Source of the DNA: Blumeriella jaapii
Taxonomy: Eukaryota; Ascomycota; Leotiomycetes; Helotiales; Drepanopezizaceae
Assembly (NCBI GenBank): GCA_009599575.1
Contig: VWND01000026.1
Location: 62,001 to 126,000 of the forward strand
DNA: 64,000 nucleotides
Direction of reading: 5' to 3'
Made by a program: the position numbers and the translations under genes
Notes under the pieces: model-generated
Told to the model about the DNA's origin: nothing
Databases searched by the model: none
Seen by the model: the letters and a program-made list of their open reading frames with translations, nothing else
In this document: positions 1 through 10,109 of the stretch, piece by piece
Layout of the letters: the number at the start of each line of letters is the position of its first letter
Position numbering within the stretch: the first letter of the stretch is position 1

Positions 1-1116
1 CTCAACGCTGGCCGGGACAGAGCTGGCTGTGCCGTTCTGGGAGGAGATATTGCATCCCCTGTTCCGGACGCTGGGCTTCGAGGATAGCAGATACAGTGTG
101 ATCAAGACGCGGGATGCGGGGAGCGTAGCGGAGCTTACGAAGTGCAACTTGATGGAGGGAGCGAACGAGGGAAGAAGCAGACGGTGGTGGTGTTGAGCGG
201 GGATGGTGGGATCGTGGATACGATCAATGCCTTGGGATCGAGGGTTAGGTCGAGGTATGTTGTTTGTGAAGGGTCTTTGGAGTTTGCGCCCGAGAAGTAG
301 GAGAGGTACTGATATGTGGCAAGCCGATACGTCAAACCGATATTTATCCAACTGCCTTTGGGCACAGGTAATGCGCTCTTCCACTCGCTCCACAGGTATT
401 CTCCTCTATCGTCTATCTACGCCCAGGCCCTCCGTACACTCCTTCATGGGACCCCCCGTCCTCTACCTATATTCCGCGCTTCGTTTTCCCCTGGCGCCCG
501 TCTCCTCACAGATGAAGGGCGGACCGCGACCCCTTTACCGAGCAACGTCCTTTTGGGCGCCGTCGTAGCAAGTCATGGCCTCCATTCCACTCTTGTCGCC
601 GACTCTGACACTGTCGAGTATCGGAAGCACGGCAGCCAAAGATTTGGAATGGTGGCCAAAGACTTGATGTTCCCGCCCGACGGAACCCCGCCACACGCTT
701 ATAAAACTTCTGTCACGCTCATCGGGAACGGGAAAGAAGAAATGCTAGACCGGAAAGAGCATGGTTACGTCCTTGCCACTCTGGTGAGCAATCTCGAGAA
801 GACCTTTACTATTTCCCCTGCGAGTAAGCCCTTCGAAAAGGTGTTGAGGGTAGTGCATTTTGGCCCGCTGGGCGGCGAGACTGTGGCCGAAATCATGGGG
901 GCAGCGTATCAAGGTGGTAAGCATGTTGAGAGAGGGGATGTGGGCTATGAGGCTGTGGAAGGTGTAAGGGTTGAATTTCACGAGGAGGAAAAGGATTCTA
1001 AGTGGAGAAGGTGCTGTATTGATGGGGGTATTGTGGCGGTTGAAGAGGGGGGTTGGATGGATGTCAGACTCGTACCCAAAGGGGAGGAGATTATTGATAT
1101 TGTTGCTGATGACTGA
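1..1116 (+). CDS. Diacylglycerol/sphingoid-base kinase-like protein, 5'-partial, apparent frameshift
   Basis: This is the 3' part of a lipid-kinase-like gene whose start lies off the window. The reading frame from base 2 is open to about 170. The frame then shifts to one encoding VVVLSGDGGIVDTINAL (from about 184), which matches the glycine-rich nucleotide loop of the DAG-kinase catalytic fold (usual form SGDGT). An intron of 69 bp at 255-323 (GTATGT, branch-like TACTGAT, AAG) joins it to the next exon, which encodes PLGTGNALFHSLH, the second conserved loop. The frame then stays open to TGA at 1114-1116. One extra G in the GGG run at 169-171 would join the first two parts. The family phosphorylates diacylglycerol or sphingoid long-chain bases, but which lipid is used here cannot be told. 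GDGG instead of GDGT is unusual. The family call is fairly safe; whether the gene is intact is not. Confidence 0.75.
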
Positions 1117-2330
1117 TGAATTTGCCGTTGACTAGGACTGGTCTGGAGAAGTACACTCGACGAGAGCCTTGAGTTGGGAAGAACCAGAAAGTAAGGAGGC
1201 CATACTACAATCTGGTTCAGTCTTGACCATTTTCTTGGAATGAGTTGACTCTGGGATCTTTGTGACTTTCTTTGGGGTCATCTTCTCTTCAAGTGGAGGC
1301 ACAAAAAATCCACGCATTCAAAGTGTTGTTGTTACACAAAGCTAGGAAAGCACAATTTATGCTTTAAAAATAAAAAGCAGGAGTGACTTTGCCCAGAAGA
1401 TATCAATTATACCTTGTTATCGAAATTTGATATAGATTTCAAAGTCAAAGGAAACTTCGTGAGGAAGAAGGAGAGACTCTATAACCCTTTAACCAGACCA
1501 AGGAAGGAAGCAGGGTATAGCACTAACTCGATCGAGGCTAGTCGTGTCATGGTAAAGAGGTGGTCCGGGGTTCACCCGAAATTCACCAGAATCTTATCAC
1601 CTTCCCAATCACATCAGGCGTAGTTTCGATTCACTCCGCGCTTGGGAATTTCCATATAGCGTATCTTGGTCGTTGGATTTCCTTTTAAGCTCAACTTGAA
1701 CAGGCGTTTCCGACAGCCAGCAATGATACCTTGGTCAAGACACCAAATTTAAAGAAAGACATTTCTTTCGTCTTCATTCTCTTCTAGTTCCTAAGCTTTG
1801 CAGATGAAATTATCACTACCTCTCTCTCGCTCATACTCTTGGTTTTTCACCTCCTGAGGTTATGCTCTTAATTTAGCATATTTTAGTCAACACACCACTT
1901 TTCTTATTTTGGTAGCAACGACGCCCCTGATTTCGCCCGAGAGCGCCCAAGAAAACACGATGGAAACTGCCTAGTCCAGGTTTCGAGTATTTTAGGGATG
2001 GGGCTCTCGAGTCACAGGCATCGATTCACAGGCATTGAGTCACAGGTAGTGGCATTCTAACCAACATTACTGGATCACAATTCCATTTGAAGAGTTAATC
2101 ACTGAACGACGGGCGAGAAAGACTGAATACCGATACCATTCCAACGATTCAGAGAAATTGTCCCACAGTCAATGGTTCAATTCCAACAGTGGCGTCTTCC
2201 AGAATCCATGCTTAAAAGCTGGCGATTCTGCCGGTTTCTTGCCCGGATACCATTTCGCAGACTGCTCCACTAACGAACGCACTCACCTTCTCGATAGCAC
2301 CACCGGTTTGCTTCGCCGCAAAACGCAAGT
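1117..2330. other. Intergenic region, no gene seen
   Basis: Base composition is ordinary and the only open frames are short, without family resemblance or convincing splice structure. A small degenerate repeat of TCACAGGCAT occurs at 2012-2021 and 2026-2035, with a partial copy at 2040-2047, about 300 bp upstream of the next start codon. It could be a regulatory site of the small secreted-protein gene, but nothing proves it. Confidence 0.4.
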
Positions 2331-2828
2331 ATGAACGTCAAAGCTCTCTTCATGATCTCCCTCTCGCTCTTGTTAGCCACTGCAGCGACTGCAGTGCCTC
2401 AACACGGCCGTCGTCACCAGCACTTGTCGAGCACGACGTCTCCACCACAACAATCAACCTCGCACGCCGAAGAGCAACGCTGCATTTGTCTGCATCTACA
2501 TCTAATATCACTAGCAGCGACTGCCGATACCATCATCGCAACCACAATTTCGCTACGAGCGAGCTCTTCTACAAGCACATCGACGCCGGCCGTGGTCATC
2601 GTCCGGCAAACGGCTCATCCCGAGTCTAATGAACATGTCGCACCTGACCCAGATGAGCAAAAGAAGGATCTTGACTTGAAGGATGACGGAAAGATACTTC
2701 GGAAAGACTTGGCCAAAAGCGAGCATGTCAATGGGGAAAGCGGAGAGGATAAGATGGAAGTCTGGTCTTCATTAAGTCTGGCTTGGAATACCCTGGCAGC
2801 TGTGGTGGTAATCTTGATCGCTGCTTGA
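2331..2828 (+). CDS. Small secreted, possibly GPI-anchored protein
   Basis: A 165-residue frame starts with a clear signal peptide (hydrophobic core MISLSLLLATAATA, probable cleavage before VPQHG). A Ser/Thr-rich stretch follows (about residues 30-95), then a charged Asp/Glu/Lys-rich segment (about 96-145). It ends in a hydrophobic tail (SLAWNTLAAVVVILIAA) with nothing after it. A signal peptide, a Ser/Thr-rich body and a terminal hydrophobic tail are the usual layout of a GPI-anchored cell-surface protein. No domain is recognised and there is no intron. The neighbouring gene at 3811 has the same architecture. Prediction rests on architecture alone. Confidence 0.55.
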   Translation: MNVKALFMISLSLLLATAATAVPQHGRRHQHLSSTTSPPQQSTSHAEEQRCICLHLHLISLAATADTIIATTISLRASSSTSTSTPAVVIVRQTAHPESNEHVAPDPDEQKKDLDLKDDGKILRKDLAKSEHVNGESGEDKMEVWSSLSLAWNTLAAVVVILIAA

Positions 2829-3810
2829 AGCCAGTGTTGAGTGCTTGTTCGCAAGAGAAAATGTAGTCTCTATGTCTGTAGAAACACAAAATGCCTGCAC
2901 ATTCCTTATTCGGAAAATAGAAGGGAGGCAGATCGAGTGAACAGACATCATTGTTTAGATACCCAGCTAAGTTTTTGCTTTTGACATCTTCGATTAGAAG
3001 CCTTATATCGGCCATTGTTCACTCTCGAAATTTAAGCCTCACCTTGGATTTATTGATATCATCTTCGACTTATACATAGAGACTACTGAGGGTTGAAGCC
3101 GCTACTGCGTGTTGAGGTGAAGCTGGTAGGGCCAAAAGTGAGAAAGCTGGAGATTCAATCTCTACACCACATTCCGGCGCTGTTTATGTGCGTCCTCTAG
3201 TCTCTCCTGAGCCCCCGAGATTTTTGTCAAATCTGAAGGGCCTGAAAGGGTATGACAGTGTCGGAGTTCATCAGCGAGACAGCCCAACAATCTCGGCAGT
3301 ACAGGTACTGCAAATTTGTTCATTTCCAAGGTTTGATTGATTAGCAATCATGTACATCAGATTCCAGCCTTGGTGCGAATATCTGAGTCGTAGTCTTGGC
3401 TTTTCGCTACGTACTCTTCCAACTAAGAATCCATCACATCATGGCTTACTCAGTCAAAGACTCGCGCCGATGCTAACATCTTTAATCACACACATGATTA
3501 AGTGAGTAAGGTGGAAATCCTAGTAACGGCTTGTGATTCCTGATGGAACCCAAAGAGTATTTGTGAATGTCTCCAAACATCTACAACCTGTTCCACTCCC
3601 ACATACGCGTTGCTCATCACTCGCAAAGGGCTCGGCTCCCGTCAAACTCGCAGCTACATATACCGCTCCCCCCACCAGAGTTGGCCAAGTCTGAGCCATT
3701 GATACACGACACTACGAGACCACAGCTCCAACAATTCTCACGGGCTTCCACTCCAAAAAGAGAGAACCCAAGCCCATAAACTAGCCTCAGAATACCTCCA
3801 TCGTCTAAAA
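2829..3810. other. Intergenic region, no gene seen
   Basis: This stretch lies between two small secreted-protein genes. Short open frames on both strands have no signal peptide, motif or splice support. Nothing else is recognised. Confidence 0.4.
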
Positions 3811-4131
3811 ATGACGAACAACATACGTCTCACACTGTGCCTTGCCGCTCTACTCCTTGCCGTTACGGCCTCAGTGCCCTCAACCCTGAACTCGGAAGCC
3901 ACACAATCCACGTCATCTCCCACACGTGAGGTAGAGAGTCTCTCCATAGTCCCGGAAGATGTAACGGTGGACATCAACACGACGGAGCACAAGGGGGGGC
4001 ATGGGGGTTTGAGTTTCGGAAAGCCGATAGGCGGGGTACATCACAGTGATGCACGAGTTGGAGCGTCGGTGAACTTCGTCGCGCTCGTGTCTGTGATGGT
4101 CTTTGTATGTGTGATGCTGGGGGCCTTGTAA
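3811..4131 (+). CDS. Small secreted, possibly GPI-anchored protein
   Basis: A 106-residue frame has an N-terminal signal peptide (LTLCLAALLLAVTASVPS, cleavage probably after TAS). A short Ser/Thr-rich body contains one N-glycosylation sequon (NTT) and a Gly/His patch (HKGGHGG). The C-terminal hydrophobic segment (VNFVALVSVMVFVCVMLGAL) ends the protein, as expected of a GPI-attachment signal or a single membrane anchor. It lies about 1 kb downstream of another protein of the same layout, on the same strand. Primary sequences are not clearly similar beyond this layout. The function is unknown. Confidence 0.6.
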   Translation: MTNNIRLTLCLAALLLAVTASVPSTLNSEATQSTSSPTREVESLSIVPEDVTVDINTTEHKGGHGGLSFGKPIGGVHHSDARVGASVNFVALVSVMVFVCVMLGAL

Positions 4132-4489
4132 GTGTGAGGACTCATGCTTGGGTGGGAAGTTATGTGCTGTGCTGTGGTGGTTATGAAAGGCTGGAGAGGC
4201 GGTGCGGGAGATCAAGAAATCCTTAGTAATAATACATCGTTGGATCTGTTTCTCATTCCTAGCGTTGCTCGGATTTGCGAGTGTCTCGGATTCGCGAAAG
4301 TATATGTTGCGGAGTTGCAGAATTTTATACCGTATCTGAAGAAACTTGGACTCTTGTCGAGCTTTTGCTCCAGGGCATAGACCCGGAGGATAGTCACCAT
4401 TGATGCAGGCCATTGGCTATTGTTTTACTTAGTATTCATATTTGGTGCTTTGGTCTCCACGCAAGATAACATCGAGAACAGGTACCCCT

Positions 4490-5611
4490 CTACGATTTAT
4501 CCGGGAACCCAAAGTCAACTCCGAACTCTGGGTACACATATCTGACCAGCTTCCCCGACTTCATCAGGCCCTCAGAATAGTCGTTAAGGATCTTCATATC
4601 GATATCATTCAGCTTCACCAGCTCCATGTTCGACTTGATCCTCTCGGGGTTGACGGATTTTGCCAGAACGCAGCTTCCTCTCGCAACTGTACGTGTACAT
4701 GTCAGCAACGACAATCTTGGAAGATTTTGGAGAGAGGGACTCCATACTATGATAGCTAAGTAGAACACTTGCAGGCGTGATGCCCCGTCTTTCTGCGACC
4801 TCCAGGACAGCCTTCTCCTTCATCATCGGACTGCCCGAGCTACCGAGCGGGCTGTACGCTGTGATGAGAATACCCTTCGCGTTGCAGAAATCGACAATCT
4901 CCTGTTGTGGCAGCGAGGGGTGGTTCTCGATCTGGTTTACGGCCGGCACGATCTCGGCCACTGGAAGAAGCTCCTCGAGGTACCGGACGGAGTAGTTTGA
5001 GACGCCGATGGCCTTGACTTTGCCCGTCGCGACGAGCTTCTCCATCGCCTGCCACGTCTGGGTGTGCTTCCAGTCCAATACAAGATCTCGCGAGCCGTCG
5101 GGGTGTTTGGGAAACTTCTCGTGATTTCCTAGTCGCCAGCGTCAGGACTGTGTAGTAGATACCACGGGGGCTTATGGGGTAGGTGTTTTTCATACCATTA
5201 GGGTTCATGGCTACCGGCCAGTGCATCAGGTACAAATCTACGTAGTCCAGTCCCAAGCTCTTCAAGCTCATGTCCAGGTTCTGTTCGACGCGGGAATGGT
5301 ATGTGCACCACAGCTTCGTGGTGACGAAGACATCCTCGCGCTTGATGCCACTGTCGAATGCCTCCTTGAGACCCTCGCCGACCTCGTCCTCGTTGCCGTA
5401 GCAGTACGCTGTTCTCGTCAGTCTCCTGGTCCGCTGTTACTGTTGCTGTCTCGCACAGAAACGCGTACTGACCGGCATCAATGTGTCTGTAGCCAGCCTT
5501 CAATGCGGAGGAGACGGCTTGCTTGACCTCTCCGGGACTGGATTGCCAGGTGCCGAGACCCAGAGCGGGAATCTCTGCGCCAGTGTTGAGCTTGAAGCGT
5601 GTATCTGCCAT
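4490..5611 (-). CDS. Aldo-keto reductase (AKR superfamily)
   Basis: Four exons (5611-5473, 5408-5196, 5128-4748, 4686-4490) joined by GT..AG introns of 64, 67 and 61 bp give 309 residues, the normal AKR length. The protein should fold as a (beta/alpha)8 barrel and reduce carbonyls with NADPH in the cytosol. The tetrad is complete by position: Asp45 (RHIDA), Tyr50 (YCYGNE), Lys78 (VFVTTKLW) and His109 (LYLMHWPV). The AKR signature IGVSNYS and the C-terminal cofactor region ([13 protein letters not shown]) are also present. The N-terminus ([14 protein letters not shown]) resembles the fungal glycerol dehydrogenase/aldose-reductase-like group, but the substrate cannot be deduced. Start chosen at the only Met before the first beta strand. 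Confidence 0.93.
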
Positions 5612-6116
5612 TGTCTCGATCAGTGACTGGAGTACAGTACTTCGAGAGTGTAGTGAAGTTGGAGGGTTTTCAGTGACGACGATGGTTATAGCAAAAATTG
5701 TCCGGTAGCCGCTGCATCATTCGCCCGAGGGCCCGACATTTCTGGCGGGCGGTTATCGCACGTGACTTTCCCGACCCGTACCCCGCCCTTCGTTCGCTTG
5801 TTGATGTTTGTTTACATTCTCGTTTCCGCTTCGCCCGCACCCCTTTCTTTGCCAAGGATGCTATTCTACAGTCAGTCAACGCTCTCAAAAGCACACGATC
5901 TTGCGGTATGTCTCAAATTCCACGCAAATACTTATTCTCCCTCTGACGACAAAGTCCCTCGGTCGCTTCCTGGCTACAACCGTGTCAAGGAAATGGTGGC
6001 GTTTCCGGATAAGTTTCCATTGAAATTTTCTCCCTAAGGTACTTTCAGAGGGCTGTCCGGACTAACTGTAAGCCCCGTTACCATATACATGAATAGAACT
6101 AAATCATTTTCCAGCC
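5612..6116. other. Intergenic region between AKR start and chitinase end
   Basis: About 500 bp hold the upstream region of the aldo-keto reductase gene and the 3' flank of the chitinase gene. Short frames here have no support. No defined promoter element is identified. Confidence 0.4.
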
Positions 6117-8268
6117 CTAGTATACACAAGTAAAGCAAGAAGTGTCGTAGATGGAGTACGCATTGTTTCCACTGTTGTTAGGCGTGTAGACTGTCCGTCC
6201 ATAGTGTAAATTGCACTGTTTCCCAGATATGAAGTAGACATTCGTACAGCTATCCGTCTCGAAGCATATGGTGCCACAGGCCTCTAAGCTCGCCACGTAT
6301 GGGCTGCCAGCATTGTACACGACCAGCGTGCCGGTCCCCGCCGCCGCGACGCTGTTGCCTTTGACGTTACACGTAGATCCCGATGGTGCCGGGGATGCGA
6401 GGGCAGCGTTGCGGCAGGTAGCGCACTGGAAACAGTCCATGGTGTAGAGACTGTACGCGTTGACTCCATTCGTGTTGGCGACGTACGAGACAGAGCCGTA
6501 CTTCAGATTACACGCCTTGCCTTGGACAAAGTACACATTGGTACAGTTTGATGTTGATATGCATTGAGCCGCGCAAGCCTGGTAACTAGCGACGTACGGT
6601 CCGCTCGAGTAAGATGTGAGTGCGCCACTTCCAGTCTTCGGGGTGGAATTGGCTTGAACGCCACATAGTGCCGTAGACGGGGTCGGTGTTGCCAGCGCGA
6701 GCCCGGTGCAGGTACTCAAAGTCGCCGCCGGAGTTATTGTCGATGACGAGGATAAAGTAGATGTGGTCACCCTTGACGAGGTAGTGGTAGTAACCTGGGA
6801 ACTGGTGGTTGATGTTCTGGTCGATGATACTGACGATGTCGTCGTGGCACACGCAGCTGTGGTAGACGTGACGGCGGGTGCGTAGGGAGTCAAGAAACTT
6901 TTGATGATCTGGTAATAGTTCATCCCCGGATATCCACTGACGTTGTTGTTGTTATCCGCGTAGGTTGCCTCCCACAGCATGACACCCCCGAATTGCACAG
7001 CCCCGTGGTAGGCAGCGATGAGGGGCTTAGCCTCGGACGCATAGATGTAATCGTTCGCAGTACCAGCATAGTTAGATCCAAGAAGGCCAATGTAAAGTTT
7101 GGCACCTTTACTAGCTCCGCTGTACATAGCTAGTCAGTACCACTTTCTGTTATTGTATCAAGAGCCAAGAGATCAGACAGGATCTTTAATTCCAGGACAT
7201 GGATCTGATCCCCCAAACAGAGAAAGGAAACAACAGAGAATATGCTGACCTATTGACAAACGTGACCCATTGGTTGTAGTTGAATCCACTAGTCGCCTTG
7301 TTCGAGCTGCTGGAATAGTTACGGGCAGTGCACCCGTAAGCAGCATTGTTGTAAAACTGGATGAACAAAATGTCGAACTTGGCGTTCGTTATCGTCAGAC
7401 CCATGTTCTGCTCTGGGAGGGGACATTGTGGCGCCCCTGAGATCAAGTAAGTCTTAGAGCAAGAGTTGACCCTCTTGTACTCGGCGAAGCGGACACGGAG
7501 TCTGTTTATCGCAGCTATGTAACCGGCTTGCGAATCAGGTGACTGCTGTTCGATGTCGAAATCAAAGCCGTCGATATCAATCATTTTTGAGGGATCATTG
7601 TTGCTGTAACCTCGGTCCACTAAACATGATGCATCAGTTCTGGCCCTAGGTTGCAACTTTCTGAGCAGTGATAGAATTGAACAAGATTGCTTGACGGATG
7701 CCAGGTATCACTCACATGGACGAACACCTCCAGCAGCAACCCAACTCGCATTATAGGGCCCGTAAGCACCCCAAAGAAAATCGGCCAGGTATTCTCCGTC
7801 GGCTTTTCCATTGAGACGGTAGTTTCCGCCTTCTCCACCAAGAGACAGGAGAATCTTCTTCTTCGTTTGCGTTTGGCAGTAGTAGATATCCTCCTGTAGC
7901 TGTGGGCATTGCCTGTACAGGAAGTCGTTTGCTGGGTTCTTCAACCCGTTGTACCCCGGCCCCGTATAATTGCCATTCCAGCACTGGTTTCCGAAGTTCT
8001 CCGCCACCAGTCCGTTCGCTAAAGATGGAAAAATGTTTATGAATCCAATCGGGATGATATCAACGCTTGAAGAGTTGCAAAAGTACGCCAAGCTTTTTTG
8101 ACTGGGACCTTGTCCCTGATTGTATCAGTACGTTCTCAAAAGCCATAGAGGAAATCATACATAGTATAGGGCAAGATTAGCTTGCGAGTTTGGATCATAA
8201 TCGGCCTTCCCCGAGGAAACCAAGAAGAGACAAGCCGCCACGACACCAACAAATCTTGTGAGATACAT
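6117..8268 (-). CDS. Secreted GH18 (class III-like) chitinase with two Cys-rich repeats
   Basis: Exons 8268-8161, 8115-7716, 7619-7250 and 7119-6117 (introns 45, 96 and 130 bp) give 626 residues. A signal peptide (about 1-24) is followed by a GH18 barrel. LALYYGQGPSQ starts strand 1, LLSLGG is the second conserved block, and DGFDFDIE at about 186-193 carries the catalytic Glu193. FDILFIQFYNN and GGVMLWEATYADN complete the barrel. A Ser/Thr-rich linker (about 376-425) leads to two homologous cysteine-rich modules (about 445-523 and 543-624), each with C..SNCTNVYF/DSCTNVYF and GK.CNL motifs, resembling PAN/apple-type modules. It hydrolyses beta-1,4-GlcNAc in chitin. The repeats may bind carbohydrate or cell wall (inference). 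The last intron uses the CAG just downstream of a first TAG, which keeps the frame. Confidence 0.92.
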
Positions 8269-10109
8269 TATGCTAGAAATAACGATAAAAATCACCTGTA
8301 AAGAGTGTGGTATCGACTAAGTATGTAAAGATTATAAGAGCAGGTTTTTTAAAGAGAGGACACAAACAAAAGTTTGCATTGAACGAGTGCCACCGCAAGT
8401 GGTGAGGGAGAACTGGAGAAGGTGGAAGGAGGAGAACCATCTTCTCATAGAAAGATTTCAACACATTCCGGGCTTTGGCGCTGACTCCTGACATTAGCAT
8501 AATTCGGAGAACTGACTCAGCTCGGAATTCTGACTGATACTTGCTCTTTCTAGCTAGATTCCAATACACGGTCAAACTTGCCGACAGGTTTGCACTGGTT
8601 CTGGCTAGAGGTTTCGGGGAGTGACTCCTGGAACGGCCAACTATGGGGGCTGAGAATGAATTAAGACAAGATTGATGTCTTTCATTGGACCCGAGGATAT
8701 GTTATTTTACATAAAAAAGGGAAAATCACCAAAAGGGTCCCTGAAATTGGCATCGGGACGAAGCACCAGCCAAAACGCCAACGACGCCACAGAGCGGCAC
8801 GGTATCGTAGTCTCGCCGTGATTGTACAGTAATGCCGCTCGTCTTGCGACAGATTGCATCTCCTCTCATCAAAGAAAGGTGGTTTAACTTCAGTAGATTT
8901 CAACACAACTGACCGAATGCTTACATGATAACAGCGGTCTCTCACATAGTCACGCAAGTAATAGAATCTTTGAAAATCGCTAACACAGCATATCGGAATC
9001 CAGGCACCGTCTATCTCTCTAAGCGATCGCCGAGTGTCAGCTCGGCGTATCTCCCCACAGGATCCGCTAGTCAAATTGAGAAGGGCGTCCAACGTTGTGC
9101 TCGGTAAGCTCTAACCATCAAGAGGCTCGATAATTGATTTTCATCTCGCATGTTCGGCGACGCCTCCTTCCCAAAATCGTAAATATTCGTAGGTGGCGGT
9201 CTGTAACCTGTGTGTACGGAGAGCGAAGTCCGACGCAAGGTTCAGAAGAAAAAGGGGTTCCGCAAGCGCTTACGATAGATCTGCAGAGACGGTCTCCGAC
9301 CAGACTTGTCAAGAATGCCCAAGAGCCCAATCTACGGCCCTTGCTCCACATTCCACATTCCCATCGCCCAAATTTGGGGGTCCTTGAAAAAGCTTGTCTA
9401 CCTTCTAAGTCAAGTCAGCCTTTCGTTCGGACCGAGGTTACAGCTTCTGACTTTGATGTGAATTTTCAAGCTATGTAATGCAGAATGACGGATCGATCAG
9501 CCCGAATGTATGTTTGATTTTTAAGTCGCACCTCTGCAAGCCTCTGAATTCCACCTTTCACATCCCACCAGATGATGATCTGGGGTGTATGATATTTCAA
9601 TGGAGGTAGCAGACTCTATCAAGTTGATCCTAAATGTGTTTTTAGCAGAATCGAAGCCAATAAACACCTCTTTCCCCTGACAACACCACGCGTCATTGAC
9701 ATACAACTTTGATTAGGAACACGGGTTTCATTGTGGTTATGTTGTTTTAATTTTTTCTTGCCTTCCGAGATATCTAGGGAAGAATGATGAACATCCTCAA
9801 AAGAAGTCCTGCTTTTTGGTGGCCTTTACATTAGAATATCCTTTGTTCTGGGAAAAGTAACGATTGACCCTTTTCTAGGAATTTTGCATCTCGGCAACTT
9901 ACAACTGTCTTTTGGCTAGATTTATAAGCTCTAGCACCCACAGTGCCCTGTACTCAGGTTCAAGCTCTATAAATTTCTGTGAGATAGAAGTTTGTAGATG
10001 TTTTTTATCCTAATTGAGGTACTTGGAAGGAAACAACAGCAAGTGAAGTTTCTTCTTCCGCTATTCGAAGTCCTGTAGCTCGGACTCGCCTTAAAATCAG
10101 AGCTCATGA
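8269..10109. other. Intergenic region, no convincing gene
   Basis: About 1.8 kb of ordinary composition upstream of the chitinase and downstream of the esterase. The longest frames (136 codons on the minus strand at 8682-9092 and 114 codons on the plus strand at 9134-9478) show no domain, signal peptide or splice structure. I see nothing that qualifies as a gene. Confidence 0.4.

Noticed and set aside
8682..9092. 136-codon minus-strand frame
   Set aside because: No recognised motif, no signal peptide and no splice or codon support; random frame in an intergenic stretch.
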